Of a stretch of 64,000 nucleotides of DNA, positions 51,003 to 60,826 are shown piece by piece. The position numbers and the translations under genes were made by a program. A model generated the notes under the pieces. It saw only the letters and a list, made by a program, of their open reading frames with translations. It ran no database searches and was not told where the DNA came from. The stretch is from Tritrichomonas musculus (taxonomy: Eukaryota > Parabasalia > Tritrichomonadida > Tritrichomonadidae), in assembly GCA_039105265.1 (NCBI GenBank), contig JAPFFF010000003.1, positions 6,324,001 through 6,388,000 on the forward strand, written 5' to 3'. Positions within the stretch are counted from its first letter, which is position 1. Each line of letters starts with the position of its first letter.

Positions 51003-52952
51003 AATTCAAAATATTTCGAAAAATAAAATATAAATATTATATGAGAAATTAAAACTTATCAAAAAAATATTTTAAAAATAAGCTATCAGGAATCATAAGA
51101 AATTAATATTTAAAAATAGTTCCTTTTTATTAAAAATTGAAAATCTGCATATAATGGAGATATTATAAAATTAAGTATTTGACCATTTTTTAGATTGAAT
51201 GTTAATATAAAAGATTAGTAAAAGTGAATATGATATTAAAATAAAATAAAATTGAATTTAAAAAGATTTAAAATATATCAAATATTTGAGGTTTTTCATA
51301 ATTCAAAAAATCCAGTAAAATTATTCAAAAAAATCGTTATAAACACCTCCTATGATATTATTTTTGAGTAATTCTCAAAAAAATTGTAGAATTATTAGCT
51401 ATTATAATTTTCATTAAAAATAATTATGATATTGATGTATATTATAAAAAAGATTTATTTACTGTATTTTACAATTGAATTAAGTTTCGAAAAAGAAAAT
51501 TTCAAAGGGAAATTAGATTTTATTTTGGTGATAAATTAAATAAAAATTGAATGGTTATTACACATTTAAATTGAAATAAATAAAATAATTACAAACGTAT
51601 ATATAAGTCGATAAATTATAAACGCATTGAGAATAAAAAAATTTAAAATTTTTTTAACTTGAATTAATTATTTGTGATCAATGAGATTCTTTTCTTCGAA
51701 TTAAAAAATAAATCAATTTGGAATTCATAGATTTACAAAAATGATATAGAAATTTTGTTAATAAATCGTTTTTATGCTTCTGAATTGCAATCGAATATAC
51801 ATTGAATTTTTCAATAAAATCAATTTTTGAGGGGAATGGAAATATCATTCATTCTTCAAATACTGAAAGAATTTTGATTTTTTTGATTATTAAGAAATAT
51901 CCGAAAACTACTTCATCATATGAATATAAATTATTTTTATCATAATGTATATTAAATATATAAATTATATAATATTCATCTGATTTTGTTTATATTTATT
52001 ATTATCTTAAATACATTTAAATTAATATATATTTTAAAAATTGTTTTGCTTTTTTAAAATTTCTAATGAATGTAAAAAAATTTAGATATTCGCATTTTAT
52101 ATTTTTGCTTTTTCTTCTCAATTATTTTCCGATCAATTGAAAAAATGAGAGGATTTGAATGCCTTCTCAATGAAATTACCTAACATTATCAGTTGTTTAA
52201 AAAACTTATCTTTAGTAACACCCCGTCATTTTTTTAAAAAACTTTCGATATAATGCATTAAAACAGAAATCGAAGTCCAAAAAAAAAAAAAAAAAAAAAC
52301 AATTGAATATTTTATTTAAGACATTAATCAAAAATCGGGCTCCGTCCAGCTCTATGTTTTTTAGTACAGTTTTAATATAGCGCCTTACTTTTTTCTCGAT
52401 TTTCTTCGTCATATGTTTTTTGAGCGATGTATTTTTTTCTCAATCCCTAAGTAAATTATTGCAATACTTCTAATTTAACATTAAAAAAAATTAAATTTCT
52501 GATAATTTTTTTCTTGTTTTTAGTTTTTTCTATGAAATAATTATTCTTATTTTTTTTTTTTTTAAGAACAGGAAATGAAAATAATATAATTTAAAACAGC
52601 AGTATCATGTTATAATTTATTGTGAATATTGATGAGTTGTATTGTTGACATTTAAAATTGAATAATCTCATTCATTGAAATTGAAAATCTGGATTATGTT
52701 CATTTTTTGCATAAAAGCAATATGTAATATTTTTTCAAACATATTTGATTAATATAGCACATTGAAATCCATTGGTTTACAGCTGAATAATCGTTGAATA
52801 GTTACCATGGTTAGATGGCTTATATTAGTTTTTATTATTAATTATTCATTATTATATTTATAAACCTATTTTAATAAAATATAATTTATTATATATTAAG
52901 ATATTTGAATTTAAAATTTTTTTTCAGAATATTCAATTTTTTGATTTGTATA
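51003..52952. other. Element interior, left part: no gene seen
   Basis: Very A/T-rich DNA, with homopolymer A and T runs near 52280 and 52550. Short frames (66 codons or fewer) have no domain. No RNA gene was recognised. Confidence 0.5.
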
Positions 52953-53342
52953 CAGTAAGGTTGTAAAATTCAATAACGTCTCAAAAGAGGAAAATCTACT
53001 TTTTCATAGAAAACGATTAAAATGAATTTAAAATAAAAGTCAAAATAACGAATTTAATTCAAATTTGGATTTTCCTTTATAGCGTTGCAAAAATGGAAAA
53101 TCCACTTTTTGAATGATGCTCATTTTTTCATATAGAGATAGGAAAACACTATTTGATGAATATAATGTCGCAAACAGCTGTGTGATAAACTTAATCATGG
53201 AAATATTATTTCTTAAAACGGTAGGTTTAAACAAGATTTTCTCTCTATTTCTTTATTTCTTTCATTTTTATTAATGAAAATTTTTTTCTCAAAAAGTCGA
53301 TTTTCCTATTTTGAAACGTTTTCCAATTTTGAAACCTTACTG
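52953..53342. mobile_element. Mariner-type MITE nested in the large element, 390 bp
   Basis: Both ends read inward CAGTAAGGTT, and the arms continue to match in patches (AAAATT, CGT, AAAATC, CTTTTT) for roughly 55 bp. TA flanks both sides (52951-52952 and 53343-53344). The arms are more diverged than those of the MITE at 21676-21960, and the end sequence differs, so it is a separate and probably older family. It has no coding capacity. Confidence 0.82.
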
Positions 53343-53519
53343 TAAATGATGTTTCAAAAAAAAAATAAATATGTTTATATTTATAATCAATCATTTATTT
53401 TTCGAAATAATGTAAAAAATAAATTGTAATAAAGTTGATGATTTATTAAAACTATTCAATAAATAGTTTTATTTATATAATATTAGAAAATTCATTTAAT
53501 TAATATTATGTATTAAATG

Positions 53520-53600
53520 GGAAGTCGAAAATGAGCTCGTAGCGAGCTATGTTAGGATTGGAGATAGTAGAGACCACACCATAACGTATATTACTATAAT
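53520..53600. other. GC-richer patch with palindrome AGCTCGTAGCGAGCT
   Basis: It stands out from the surrounding A/T-rich DNA. It has a 15-base inverted repeat with a 3-base loop and shares AAATGAGCTCGTAGC with the hairpin element near 11609. A second GC-richer patch at about 54385-54450 resembles its 3' half (CACACCATAACGTA versus CACAACCTAACGTA). Both may be short remnants of coding DNA. Confidence 0.45.
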
Positions 53601-53849
53601 TGAACAAAAAAAATGTTTGATATGAATAATATTGAATAAGTAAGCATAATCTATATACATTTCTGAGAAAAAAATAGTGTTGATATCATTAATGTTGTAT
53701 ATTTTTTAATCAAAATAATACTTAATGATATCATAGGTGGAGTTAGATCTGAGCAAATGATAAAGATGCGCGTCATAATGTTCTCTATTAATGGAATATC
53801 TGCATATTAAATAAATATTTATGAAACATAATTGATATTTATTCAATTA

Positions 53850-54190
53850 TATTAACTCACAAATGAAATATAATAGAGTATAATGGCCTGTAAATGAAAT
53901 ATAATGTAGAATGATAGTTTATAAATGATATAAAAAGGAATATTTTTCAATGTATTTGTTTAAAAGTAAAATAAGATTGAGATTATTGAAATATAAGAAA
54001 AAAAGGTGGTATTTAAAGGAGATATATTGCATTGTAATGGAGATTAAATGAAATATGATATAATATAATGACGCAGAAATGAAAAATAATGCAATATAAT
54101 GATCAACAATTGAAATATAGTTCAGTATAATGATTTACAAGAGGAATATGAATCAAAATATGGTAATATACAGGTAAACATTTGAAACAT
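53850..54190. repeat. Degenerate minisatellite-like repeats
   Basis: Imperfect repetition of about 35 bp around GAAATATAATG, often with AGTATAATG and a TTTACAAATG-like link. Copies are strongly diverged and include short insertions. The region is noncoding. Confidence 0.55.
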
Positions 54191-54225
54191 GACGCATTTC
54201 AATGTGATAAAAGGACACATAAAAG

Positions 54226-54318
54226 CTGTATGTCAATGACAACTATGAATTGAAATCAGAATATAATGCAAAAATTGCAACCCTCGAAGCTAGAATGGCC
54301 ACTCTTGAGTCAACATAA
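54226..54318 (+). pseudogene. Short coding remnant with coiled-coil C-terminus
   Basis: An open run of 30 codons ends in a stop and has clear coding character in the middle of noncoding DNA (SEYNAKIATLEARMATLEST at its end). The heptad-like leucines suggest the C-terminal coiled coil of a longer protein whose remainder is not recognisable here. It could be a remnant of a gene once carried by the element. Confidence 0.4.
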
Positions 54319-54459
54319 AAATAATTACATTTTAGAAGTGATTGTTATTTTTATGTATTAAAAATAATAATTATTATAATTGAACCTATCCCTAGAGAGA
54401 TCGAAGGTGATATCAGGCCTGGGTAGATGTTAAGGACGCACAACCTAACGTATTACAAT

Positions 54460-56821
54460 CACAGATAAGTAAAATATTAAAGTATTAACAATTGTATCAA
54501 ATGATGATAATCCAATATAAAGTAAAATACCTATTAGCAAATAAATAATATTACAATTTCCAAATAGATAGGCTAAATGTAATGTCTATCAATATATTTT
54601 TAAGTAATAAACTTACACCGTAAACTTTAAAAAATAAGATACAGATTTCATAATCCAAAAAAAAATCAAAATTCCAGAATATTTTGACTTTTTGATGCAT
54701 TATACAATAATTTTATAAATGATACTCTCAAAAAAGATTAATATTTACTTATTTATTTATAATTTTATTGAGATAAATGCAAATTAAAAAAAAAATATTA
54801 TTTAAATAACCGTTATTATTTGAAATTTTTATTAATCTTTTATCTCTAAATAAATATATATATATCATGATTATAATTGGATATTTATTATAGAAAGAAT
54901 ATTATTATACAAATAATATATTAAATGTAATGTAAATCTAGGAATATCAAAAATATTTTCAAACTATTTTAAATAACATGTAAAGTATTCAAAAATAACA
55001 ATGGGAAAACGAATATTATCTTGAAATAAAAAAAATGACAAGCATTATTTTATAATTATTTGAAATATATTTATTTTAAAAATAATAAAATATAATATTG
55101 CAATATAGAATTATTAATTTTTATAATTTTCAAGATTATTATCAATTTAAATTTAAATTTTTATATTATAATATATTAATAAGAAGCAATTGTAAGAATG
55201 ATATGCTTAAAATGTTTTTGGAATCTTCAAATTAAATTTTAATAATCATGAATAAAAAGAAACTAGGTTATTTCATTAACCATATAAACTTTAAGATTTA
55301 ATATAAATCTTCAGTTAAAAATTAAAATCTTTAATTTGGATAAATAAAATCTGGACTTAAAAATATATTTAGAATTGTTGTTTTGAAATAATAAATATAA
55401 TTTATTCTTTAAATAGTTCATTTATAAAATTAATTATTGATTTTAATTTATTTTACTTCATTTTTTATCGAGAAAAAGATAAAATAAGATTAAAAATCAT
55501 TATATTCATTTCATTCAAATTCATTCAATTTTGTTATATTAAAGATATATGGTGTAAAATACAAATCAAATAAGAATTAAATATTTTATTAATATATTAT
55601 AATTTTATTTTCTGAAAACTTATTTTCGGTTAATAATTAAAATTGATATAAATTTTAATCTATATGTTCACAAAAATTTCAGATGATTATTTTATACACT
55701 ATACAAATGTTTAATAAATCAAACTTTTCAAAAATACTTTGATTTATTTTGTATATTAATTAAAAAAAGAATACATTTAAATTTCAAATCATTAAACTTC
55801 AAATTAATATAAAAGATAATAAATAATTCATATTTCATACTCATTAATTCTTAACTGATATATTTGAATATAACCATTTATAAAAATACGTTTTGAATTT
55901 TTTGAAAATCGTTTTTTGAGAAATAAAATAATATAAACTTTTAAATCTTATTAATAACTTTTAATTTAAAATATTAAAATGATTATTTAAATACTGTTAT
56001 ATATACATTCAATATATTTAAAGTATAATTTAGTAACATAAGTATTTTTGGTAAATATACTAAAAAGCATTAAAATATAAAATTTATAACAATCAGAAAT
56101 ATTGAGATAAAAAAAATTGAAAACATTCAAAAATATTCAAAACAATATTTAAAACGTACAAATCTAATTCAATTATCAATTCTTGAATATCATATTATAT
56201 AAAATTATTTATTCAATTTTTTTTAAACACCCAAAATCTATTCCTACTTGCAAATATTAATTTTGAATTAGATACTATAATATTCCAAATTACCTCAAAT
56301 CAATGTGAAGTTTAATTTTTAATTCAAAAAATAATTAAATTCACGTGAAAAACAATGTTACTCCATATTATTATTCTAAAATGAATCATAATAAACCAAT
56401 TTAAAGGTAAAATATTACAAAAAACACTATATCATCATTTTCTCAAATATCTAAGCTACCTCTCAAAAAATATGCTCATTTTTATATTTTATGAATAAAC
56501 AATTAGTATTAATTATTAAATTAAGAATTTTTTTAGAATTGAAAAAAGTAAATATTCCTTAAATAATTATTTAAAGAAAAATTGATTTTTTTTGCATTTA
56601 TTAATAATATAATACTTACACAAACGCATTTTATATTATTCACACTTATTTATTACTTTCATTAGCCAAATATTTTATCATTTTATATTTAATTAAACCA
56701 AATTCTTTAGAATTAAAGTAATAATTACTTTTAAATCATTAAATTTTACCGGTAATATTTATTTTTCATTTTTTCAATTATTAAATGATTTTTTAAAAGT
56801 TTTTTTCTTAATAAAAATCCA
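54460..56821. other. Element interior, right part: no gene seen
   Basis: About 2.4 kb of extremely A/T-rich DNA with no frame of useful length, no repeat with clear period and no RNA gene recognised. Confidence 0.5.
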
Positions 56822-56992
56822 CTGGTGAAAAGTGTAAAATGAATTTTTAAAATTGAATAAAAAATGAAGTAAATTGAATACTACCAAAGGTGAAAAGTGC
56901 GAAATGAAGTAAACATCGCACTTTTCACCAGTTGATTTGAAGGGCAATTTGGCCGTTAAGTGAAATTGAGGGGGTGATTTTTACTGAAACCC
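56822..56992 (-). repeat. Right terminal inverted repeat of the 6.16-kb element
   Basis: Reverse complement of 50833-51002, ending in GATTTTTACTGAAACCC at the outer edge. The outermost bases differ only at one position (GGGC versus GGGT read inward). Confidence 0.92.
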
Positions 56993-57120
56993 TTGGATTG
57001 GGGCCAACAGTTTTTTTTTTTTTTTTTCTCAAATCATAAAATTTTAATTGAAAATTTTTTATTCCTGTTTTTATGTAATTCTCTTTAAATTATTAAATTA
57101 TCAATATATATCCAAAATAT

Positions 57121-57136
57121 ATACCCCGCGGGGTAT
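57121..57136. promoter_or_regulatory. Perfect 16-bp GC-rich palindrome upstream of phosphatase gene
   Basis: ATACCCCGCGGGGTAT is a perfect palindrome in an A/T-rich intergenic stretch, 23 bases before the initiator and 48 before the ATG at 57184. This position and symmetry fit a binding site for a dimeric regulator. No factor was recognised. Confidence 0.5.
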
Positions 57137-57158
57137 TTCAATTGAGATGAAAATTTTA

Positions 57159-57166
57159 TCATATCA
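57159..57166 (+). promoter_or_regulatory. Initiator-like element of the phosphatase gene
   Basis: TCATATCA with its A 23 bases before the ATG. The same TCATATCA lies upstream of the Myb gene at 60117-60124 (minus strand). Confidence 0.55.
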
Positions 57167-57183
57167 CCAAAAGAAAGAAGAAG

Positions 57184-58278
57184 ATGTTTGCATCTAATTA
57201 TGTCGCTCTTAACACTGTTAACCTAATACTACAATATAATATTAATAAACTTCATAACAAAATAACATCTCATATTTTGGCAAAAGAATCTGATGTTATT
57301 TCTGTAATATCTCAGGCAACTTCTCTTTTAAAACTAGATGCATCAATTCTTTCTCTTGAAGGAAATTTTAAAGTTATTGGTGATATACATGGAAATTTGC
57401 CTGCTCTTATACGTTTTTTTAATAAGTATGGTTATCCTCCGCACTCTTATTTTTTATTTCTTGGTGATTATGTTGATCGTGGATCAAATTCAGTCGAAGT
57501 TTTATTATTATTATATTCATTGAAGATTCTTTTTCCAAATCATATTTACCTTCTTCGTGGAAATCATGAATGTGAATCACTTACAACTCAATATGAATTC
57601 AGAAAAGAATGCGAAACAGCTTTTAGCAAAAAAGTATATTATAAAATAATTGAATCATTCAACTCTTTACCAATAGCAGCTATATTGAATAAAGATATAT
57701 TTTGTGTTCATGGAGGGATCTCACCAAGTTTGAAAAGTAGAAATGATTTATTTTTATTAGTTAAAAAAACAGATAAGGAACCAACATCTGGAGTAGTTGG
57801 TGACTTACTCTGGTCAGATTTTGAAGAATTTACAGAAGGGTTTGAAACAAGCGAGCGTGGCTGTGGATATGTTTGTGGGAAAGATGCAGTTGCAAATTTT
57901 CTTAAAAATTGTGGCTTTTCTTTGATTCTACGTTCACATCAAGAATGTGATCAAGGATATTTATGGCCGTTCGGCAAGGATGGGCATTGCCTCACAATTT
58001 TCGGATGTCCTGATTATATGGGAACCGTAAATGATGCAGCAGTTGCTGTTGTTAATCAAAATGATGAAATCATGTGTGAAGTATTTCATCCTTTATTTAA
58101 TTCTCAAATGAAAAAGATTCGAACCATATTGCCTGAATGGATTTTGGCTTTTGAATCAAACGAATTAAATTCAAAAAGAGATTATATTAATATTAATGAT
58201 CCATTTAATAAAATAGAGAATCGTCTAATGCCCGAAAGGACCATTAGTGAACCATACATTGAGCCTCTAAATATATAA
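57184..58278 (+). CDS. PPP-family serine/threonine protein phosphatase
   Basis: 364 codons. The complete metallophosphatase signature is present in order: GDIHGN (66-71), GDYVDRG (94-100), RGNHE (125-129), HGG (176-178), LLWSD (208-212) and RSHQ (250-253). These supply the metal ligands and catalytic His of PP1/PP2A-type enzymes. The core spans about residues 55-320, the normal length. The N-terminal 50 residues and the C-terminal 45 residues are lineage-specific. The motif after LLWSD (FEEFTEGFETSERG in place of P-x...W-x-x-x-x-RG) and several substitutions mark it as divergent from canonical PP1 and PP2A, so no subfamily is assigned. A regulatory subunit cannot be inferred. The gene's upstream DNA begins with the end of the 6.16-kb element. 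Confidence 0.95.
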   Translation: MFASNYVALNTVNLILQYNINKLHNKITSHILAKESDVISVISQATSLLKLDASILSLEGNFKVIGDIHGNLPALIRFFNKYGYPPHSYFLFLGDYVDRGSNSVEVLLLLYSLKILFPNHIYLLRGNHECESLTTQYEFRKECETAFSKKVYYKIIESFNSLPIAAILNKDIFCVHGGISPSLKSRNDLFLLVKKTDKEPTSGVVGDLLWSDFEEFTEGFETSERGCGYVCGKDAVANFLKNCGFSLILRSHQECDQGYLWPFGKDGHCLTIFGCPDYMGTVNDAAVAVVNQNDEIMCEVFHPLFNSQMKKIRTILPEWILAFESNELNSKRDYININDPFNKIENRLMPERTISEPYIEPLNI

Positions 58279-58551
58279 TGTAAGTATATTTTGATTATCG
58301 TAAAATTTTACTATATAGAGACTAAATTTGGTCATCAATTTTTCGATTATCATAAAATTTTACTATATAGTAAAAATTTCGTGAATTAAAAAATCCGAGA
58401 AATGTATATGTTCAATTATTTATTAAATATTCACAATCACAATTGATTGAAAAAGCTAACAATTGAATATTGAAAAATGCTTTTCGGTTTTTAATAAATT
58501 TTGAAATAAAAGTGGAACAAGGTTTTTCAATCTTAAAATTTTGATTGTTAA

Positions 58552-59241
58552 ATGAACAATTGTTCGGATTGTTCAGAGGATTGCTTTGAAGATTTTTATT
58601 TTTTTTACGATGGTGATGATGAAAAGGACTTGAATAGTGCTTTAGATAGCATTTCTGGAATACCCTCTATGAATAAGGAAAAGTTTCCAGATAAAGATAG
58701 TGGAGGATTTTTTCATGAAGAAACTAATTGTGTGTCTCATCCACAGATCGAAAAATCTGATATTTATGAAGGCCCTACAAATGATCCTAATTGTCCCTCT
58801 TTTCAAAAGGTAATACCTATACCTCATCCTTTAAAAGAGGTGAAACAAAATGAATGTTCTTATAATTTTTTAGCTGATAACTCTCAGATGCTCCAACTCA
58901 TTAATATCAACCGTTTTTATGGCCAAAATTGCCATAAACGTAAACGTGTTGAACTTGATGAAAGTGGAGCAAGTTTTCGATCAGCTTTTTATAACATTTG
59001 TGGCAAATCTATTTTCCCAAAAGAATATGTTCAGCAATTGCATGACGCAGTCTGCAGTTCAATTGGCTTACCACCTATCTCTCGTACCGAAAGGCGTTCT
59101 ATTAGAACTTATTTTAAAAATTATGCTAAGCATAAGACCAAAATTATAAACGCTGTTAAAGAATATCTTAATTGTAAACAGGATCTTGTCAATAAAATTT
59201 GCACACCTTGCAAATTAAAATCGACAAAGATAGTCTGTTAA
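58552..59241 (+). CDS. Unrecognised 229-aa protein with basic helical C-terminus
   Basis: 229 codons from ATG 58552, with TCAATCTT 24 bases upstream as a possible initiator. The stop is followed by A (TAAA), the trichomonad polyadenylation signal. Residues 1-90 are acidic and Cys/Asp-rich (NNCSDCSEDCFEDFYF). Residue 125 onward is basic: a KRKR cluster that could be a nuclear signal, then helical segments (FRSAFYNICGKSIFPKEYVQ, TERRSIRTYFKNYAKHKTK). An acidic leader followed by a compact basic domain would suit a DNA-binding regulator, but no family was recognised. Confidence 0.75.
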   Translation: MNNCSDCSEDCFEDFYFFYDGDDEKDLNSALDSISGIPSMNKEKFPDKDSGGFFHEETNCVSHPQIEKSDIYEGPTNDPNCPSFQKVIPIPHPLKEVKQNECSYNFLADNSQMLQLININRFYGQNCHKRKRVELDESGASFRSAFYNICGKSIFPKEYVQQLHDAVCSSIGLPPISRTERRSIRTYFKNYAKHKTKIINAVKEYLNCKQDLVNKICTPCKLKSTKIVC

Positions 59242-59599
59242 ATGCTCATTTTCAAAATTTAAATAAAAAAAAAATGGTTTTTCTTTTTAAAAGCATATAA
59301 TCTTCTAAAAGTTTTCATAATCAGTAAGCAGATTGTGTAATATCTGTTAGTATTTCTTATCTTAAATTAATTATAATAATATTATTATATATCTGATTTT
59401 TGTTTGAAAAATGAAATTCTCATAATTACAATTAAATTTGAGATGAATCATATATTATATCTATCCTTATTCATAATATACTTAATTTATATAAATTGGG
59501 AATAGAATGATTAAAATCCAAATTAGTTTAACCATTTTCTAAAAATCAAGAAAAAATGCATGAATTTACAATCATAAAAACAGTTTAAATATATATCAA
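59242..59599. other. Intergenic DNA between convergent genes
   Basis: About 360 bp of A/T-rich sequence. It holds the 3' ends of the 229-aa gene and of the leftward Myb gene. Nothing else was recognised. Confidence 0.5.
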
Positions 59600-60106
59600 T
59601 TAACGCCTACTTTGTGTAACTCTAGGATTAAAATCATCAAGGATAAGTCCATGATATCTATGTCTCAAAACCGAATACCATCTATTTTTAACAGCTACTG
59701 CTGTTCTTCCAGGTAGTTTTCTTGCAATCAGTGTCCAATGATTGCCAAACTTTAATCTTTCTTTAACAACAATTTCATCCTCCCATTTTTCAAATGGTAT
59801 CTTTTTAACGCTTGGTTGAAGTCTATAAGTCCATCTTTCTTTGCATTGTTTTGAAGATCTATGTGGAACTTTTAAAGCAACAATATTCCAATCAATATTA
59901 GTGTTTTGAAATTCACTTATTGCCTCTTTTAAGAGCTCATCTTCAGATTTTGTCCATACACCTTTAACAAAAAATTCATCAGAAGAATTATTATTATCAT
60001 CAATATTAAAGTTAAACATTTTTTTGTTTTGGTTAAAAAAGAGCAACTGAGGCTCACTTAATGGTAGTTCGTCAATTCCAGGTAGAACAGTAATTTGAGA
60101 TTCCAT
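59600..60106 (-). CDS. Two-repeat Myb DNA-binding protein
   Basis: 168 codons from ATG 60106. After a 45-residue leader come two Myb repeats. The first spans about 50-97 with Trp51, Trp73 and Trp92 and the helix HRSSKQCKERW. The second spans about 103-147 with Trp108, Trp124 and Trp143 and the helix PGRTAVAVKNRW. All six aromatic core positions are filled, so both repeats should fold. The product is the same size as the Myb protein at 2940-3452, but the leader and the recognition helices differ, so target sites probably differ too. TCATATCA lies 16 bases upstream of the ATG. Trichomonad Myb proteins of this size act as promoter-specific regulators (family knowledge). Confidence 0.93.
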   Translation of the reverse strand: MESQITVLPGIDELPLSEPQLLFFNQNKKMFNFNIDDNNNSSDEFFVKGVWTKSEDELLKEAISEFQNTNIDWNIVALKVPHRSSKQCKERWTYRLQPSVKKIPFEKWEDEIVVKERLKFGNHWTLIARKLPGRTAVAVKNRWYSVLRHRYHGLILDDFNPRVTQSRR

Positions 60107-60116
60107 TTTTCTATTG

Positions 60117-60124
60117 TGATATGA
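60117..60124 (-). promoter_or_regulatory. Initiator-like element of the second Myb gene
   Basis: TCATATCA on the minus strand with its A 16 bases before the ATG. It is identical to the element before the phosphatase gene. Confidence 0.55.
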
Positions 60125-60158
60125 TATTTTAAATATTTATTTTGAGGGTTGAATTTAT

Positions 60159-60180
60159 GATCGTACTTCAGAAACGATCA
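60159..60180. repeat. Third occurrence of ATCGTACTTCAGAAA, in a short hairpin
   Basis: The 15-mer shared with both copies of the dispersed repeat at 5881-5956 and 6080-6155. Here it is enclosed by TGATCG and CGATCA, a 6-bp stem with an 11-base loop. It lies about 55 bases upstream of the Myb gene's ATG. Confidence 0.6.
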
Positions 60181-60826
60181 ATTATTTTATCAATTTTTTC
60201 AAATATAAAAAATCTGAACTAACCTAATAAATTTTCTTTAGAATCTTACTATATATTAAAAATAAAATAAGGTTCAACTTTTATTATTACAATTGCGATT
60301 AAAAATTGAAAAGGAAATTGTATTGGATTATTTCTTTTAAGCTAATAGTATACAAATTTGAAATAACTATATAAACTTTTTTAAAAAGAAAAACTTTTCA
60401 GAAATCCATTTATAATTGGTGTTTTCTTTTTTAATATTCAAATAAAAAAGCTTGAATTTGATCTAATAAAAATTTGCAATATCAAACTCAAAAAAAAAAA
60501 AAAAAACTATTGTGTACCTTTATTGAGTTTCGTAAATAAAGAAATTTGAATTATGAAAAATAACCTTTATTTCAAATCCATAAATGATTAATTTAAATTT
60601 TTGAATACAAAATATAATAAGTAGCTTTTGAAATATTAAAAATTGAGAGTTTTTAAAAGGAGGCGAATTGTATTTTGTTGATAAAACATCCAACTTTATT
60701 GACAATTTTTTTTAGACAAACTCTATTTACTAAGAGTTTTTAATTAAGAGAGATAATGATAAATAAATTTAACATTGAAGTAAAAAAATAAAGGGAAAAT
60801 CGAATAATATTATTATTTTTAAATAA
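60181..60826. other. Intergenic DNA, no gene seen
   Basis: About 650 bp of A/T-rich DNA with a long A run near 60490. It separates two leftward genes. No feature was recognised. Confidence 0.5.

Larger units (their letters stand above)
50833..56992. mobile_element. Mutator-like (MULE) non-autonomous element, 6.16 kb
   Basis: Terminal inverted repeats of about 170 bp at 50833-51002 and 56822-56992 begin GGG-Y-TTCAGTAAAAATC. They are almost identical and are flanked by the 9-bp direct duplication TTGGATTGG (50824-50832 and 56993-57001). Long inverted repeats plus a 9-bp duplication are the hallmark of Mutator-like elements, which are documented in Trichomonas (family knowledge). The 5.8-kb interior is extremely A/T-rich and has no frame that could be a transposase. 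It contains a nested mariner-type MITE (52953-53342), degenerate tandem repeats and a short coding remnant. The near-identity of the arms and the intact duplication suggest a recent insertion. Its right end lies 191 bp before the ATG of the phosphatase gene. Confidence 0.88.

Noticed and set aside
50833-56992. Reading the element as a Maverick/Polinton
   Set aside because: The flanking duplication is 9 bp, not 6. The total length is small, and none of the expected polymerase, integrase or capsid frames is present. A Mutator-like element fits better.
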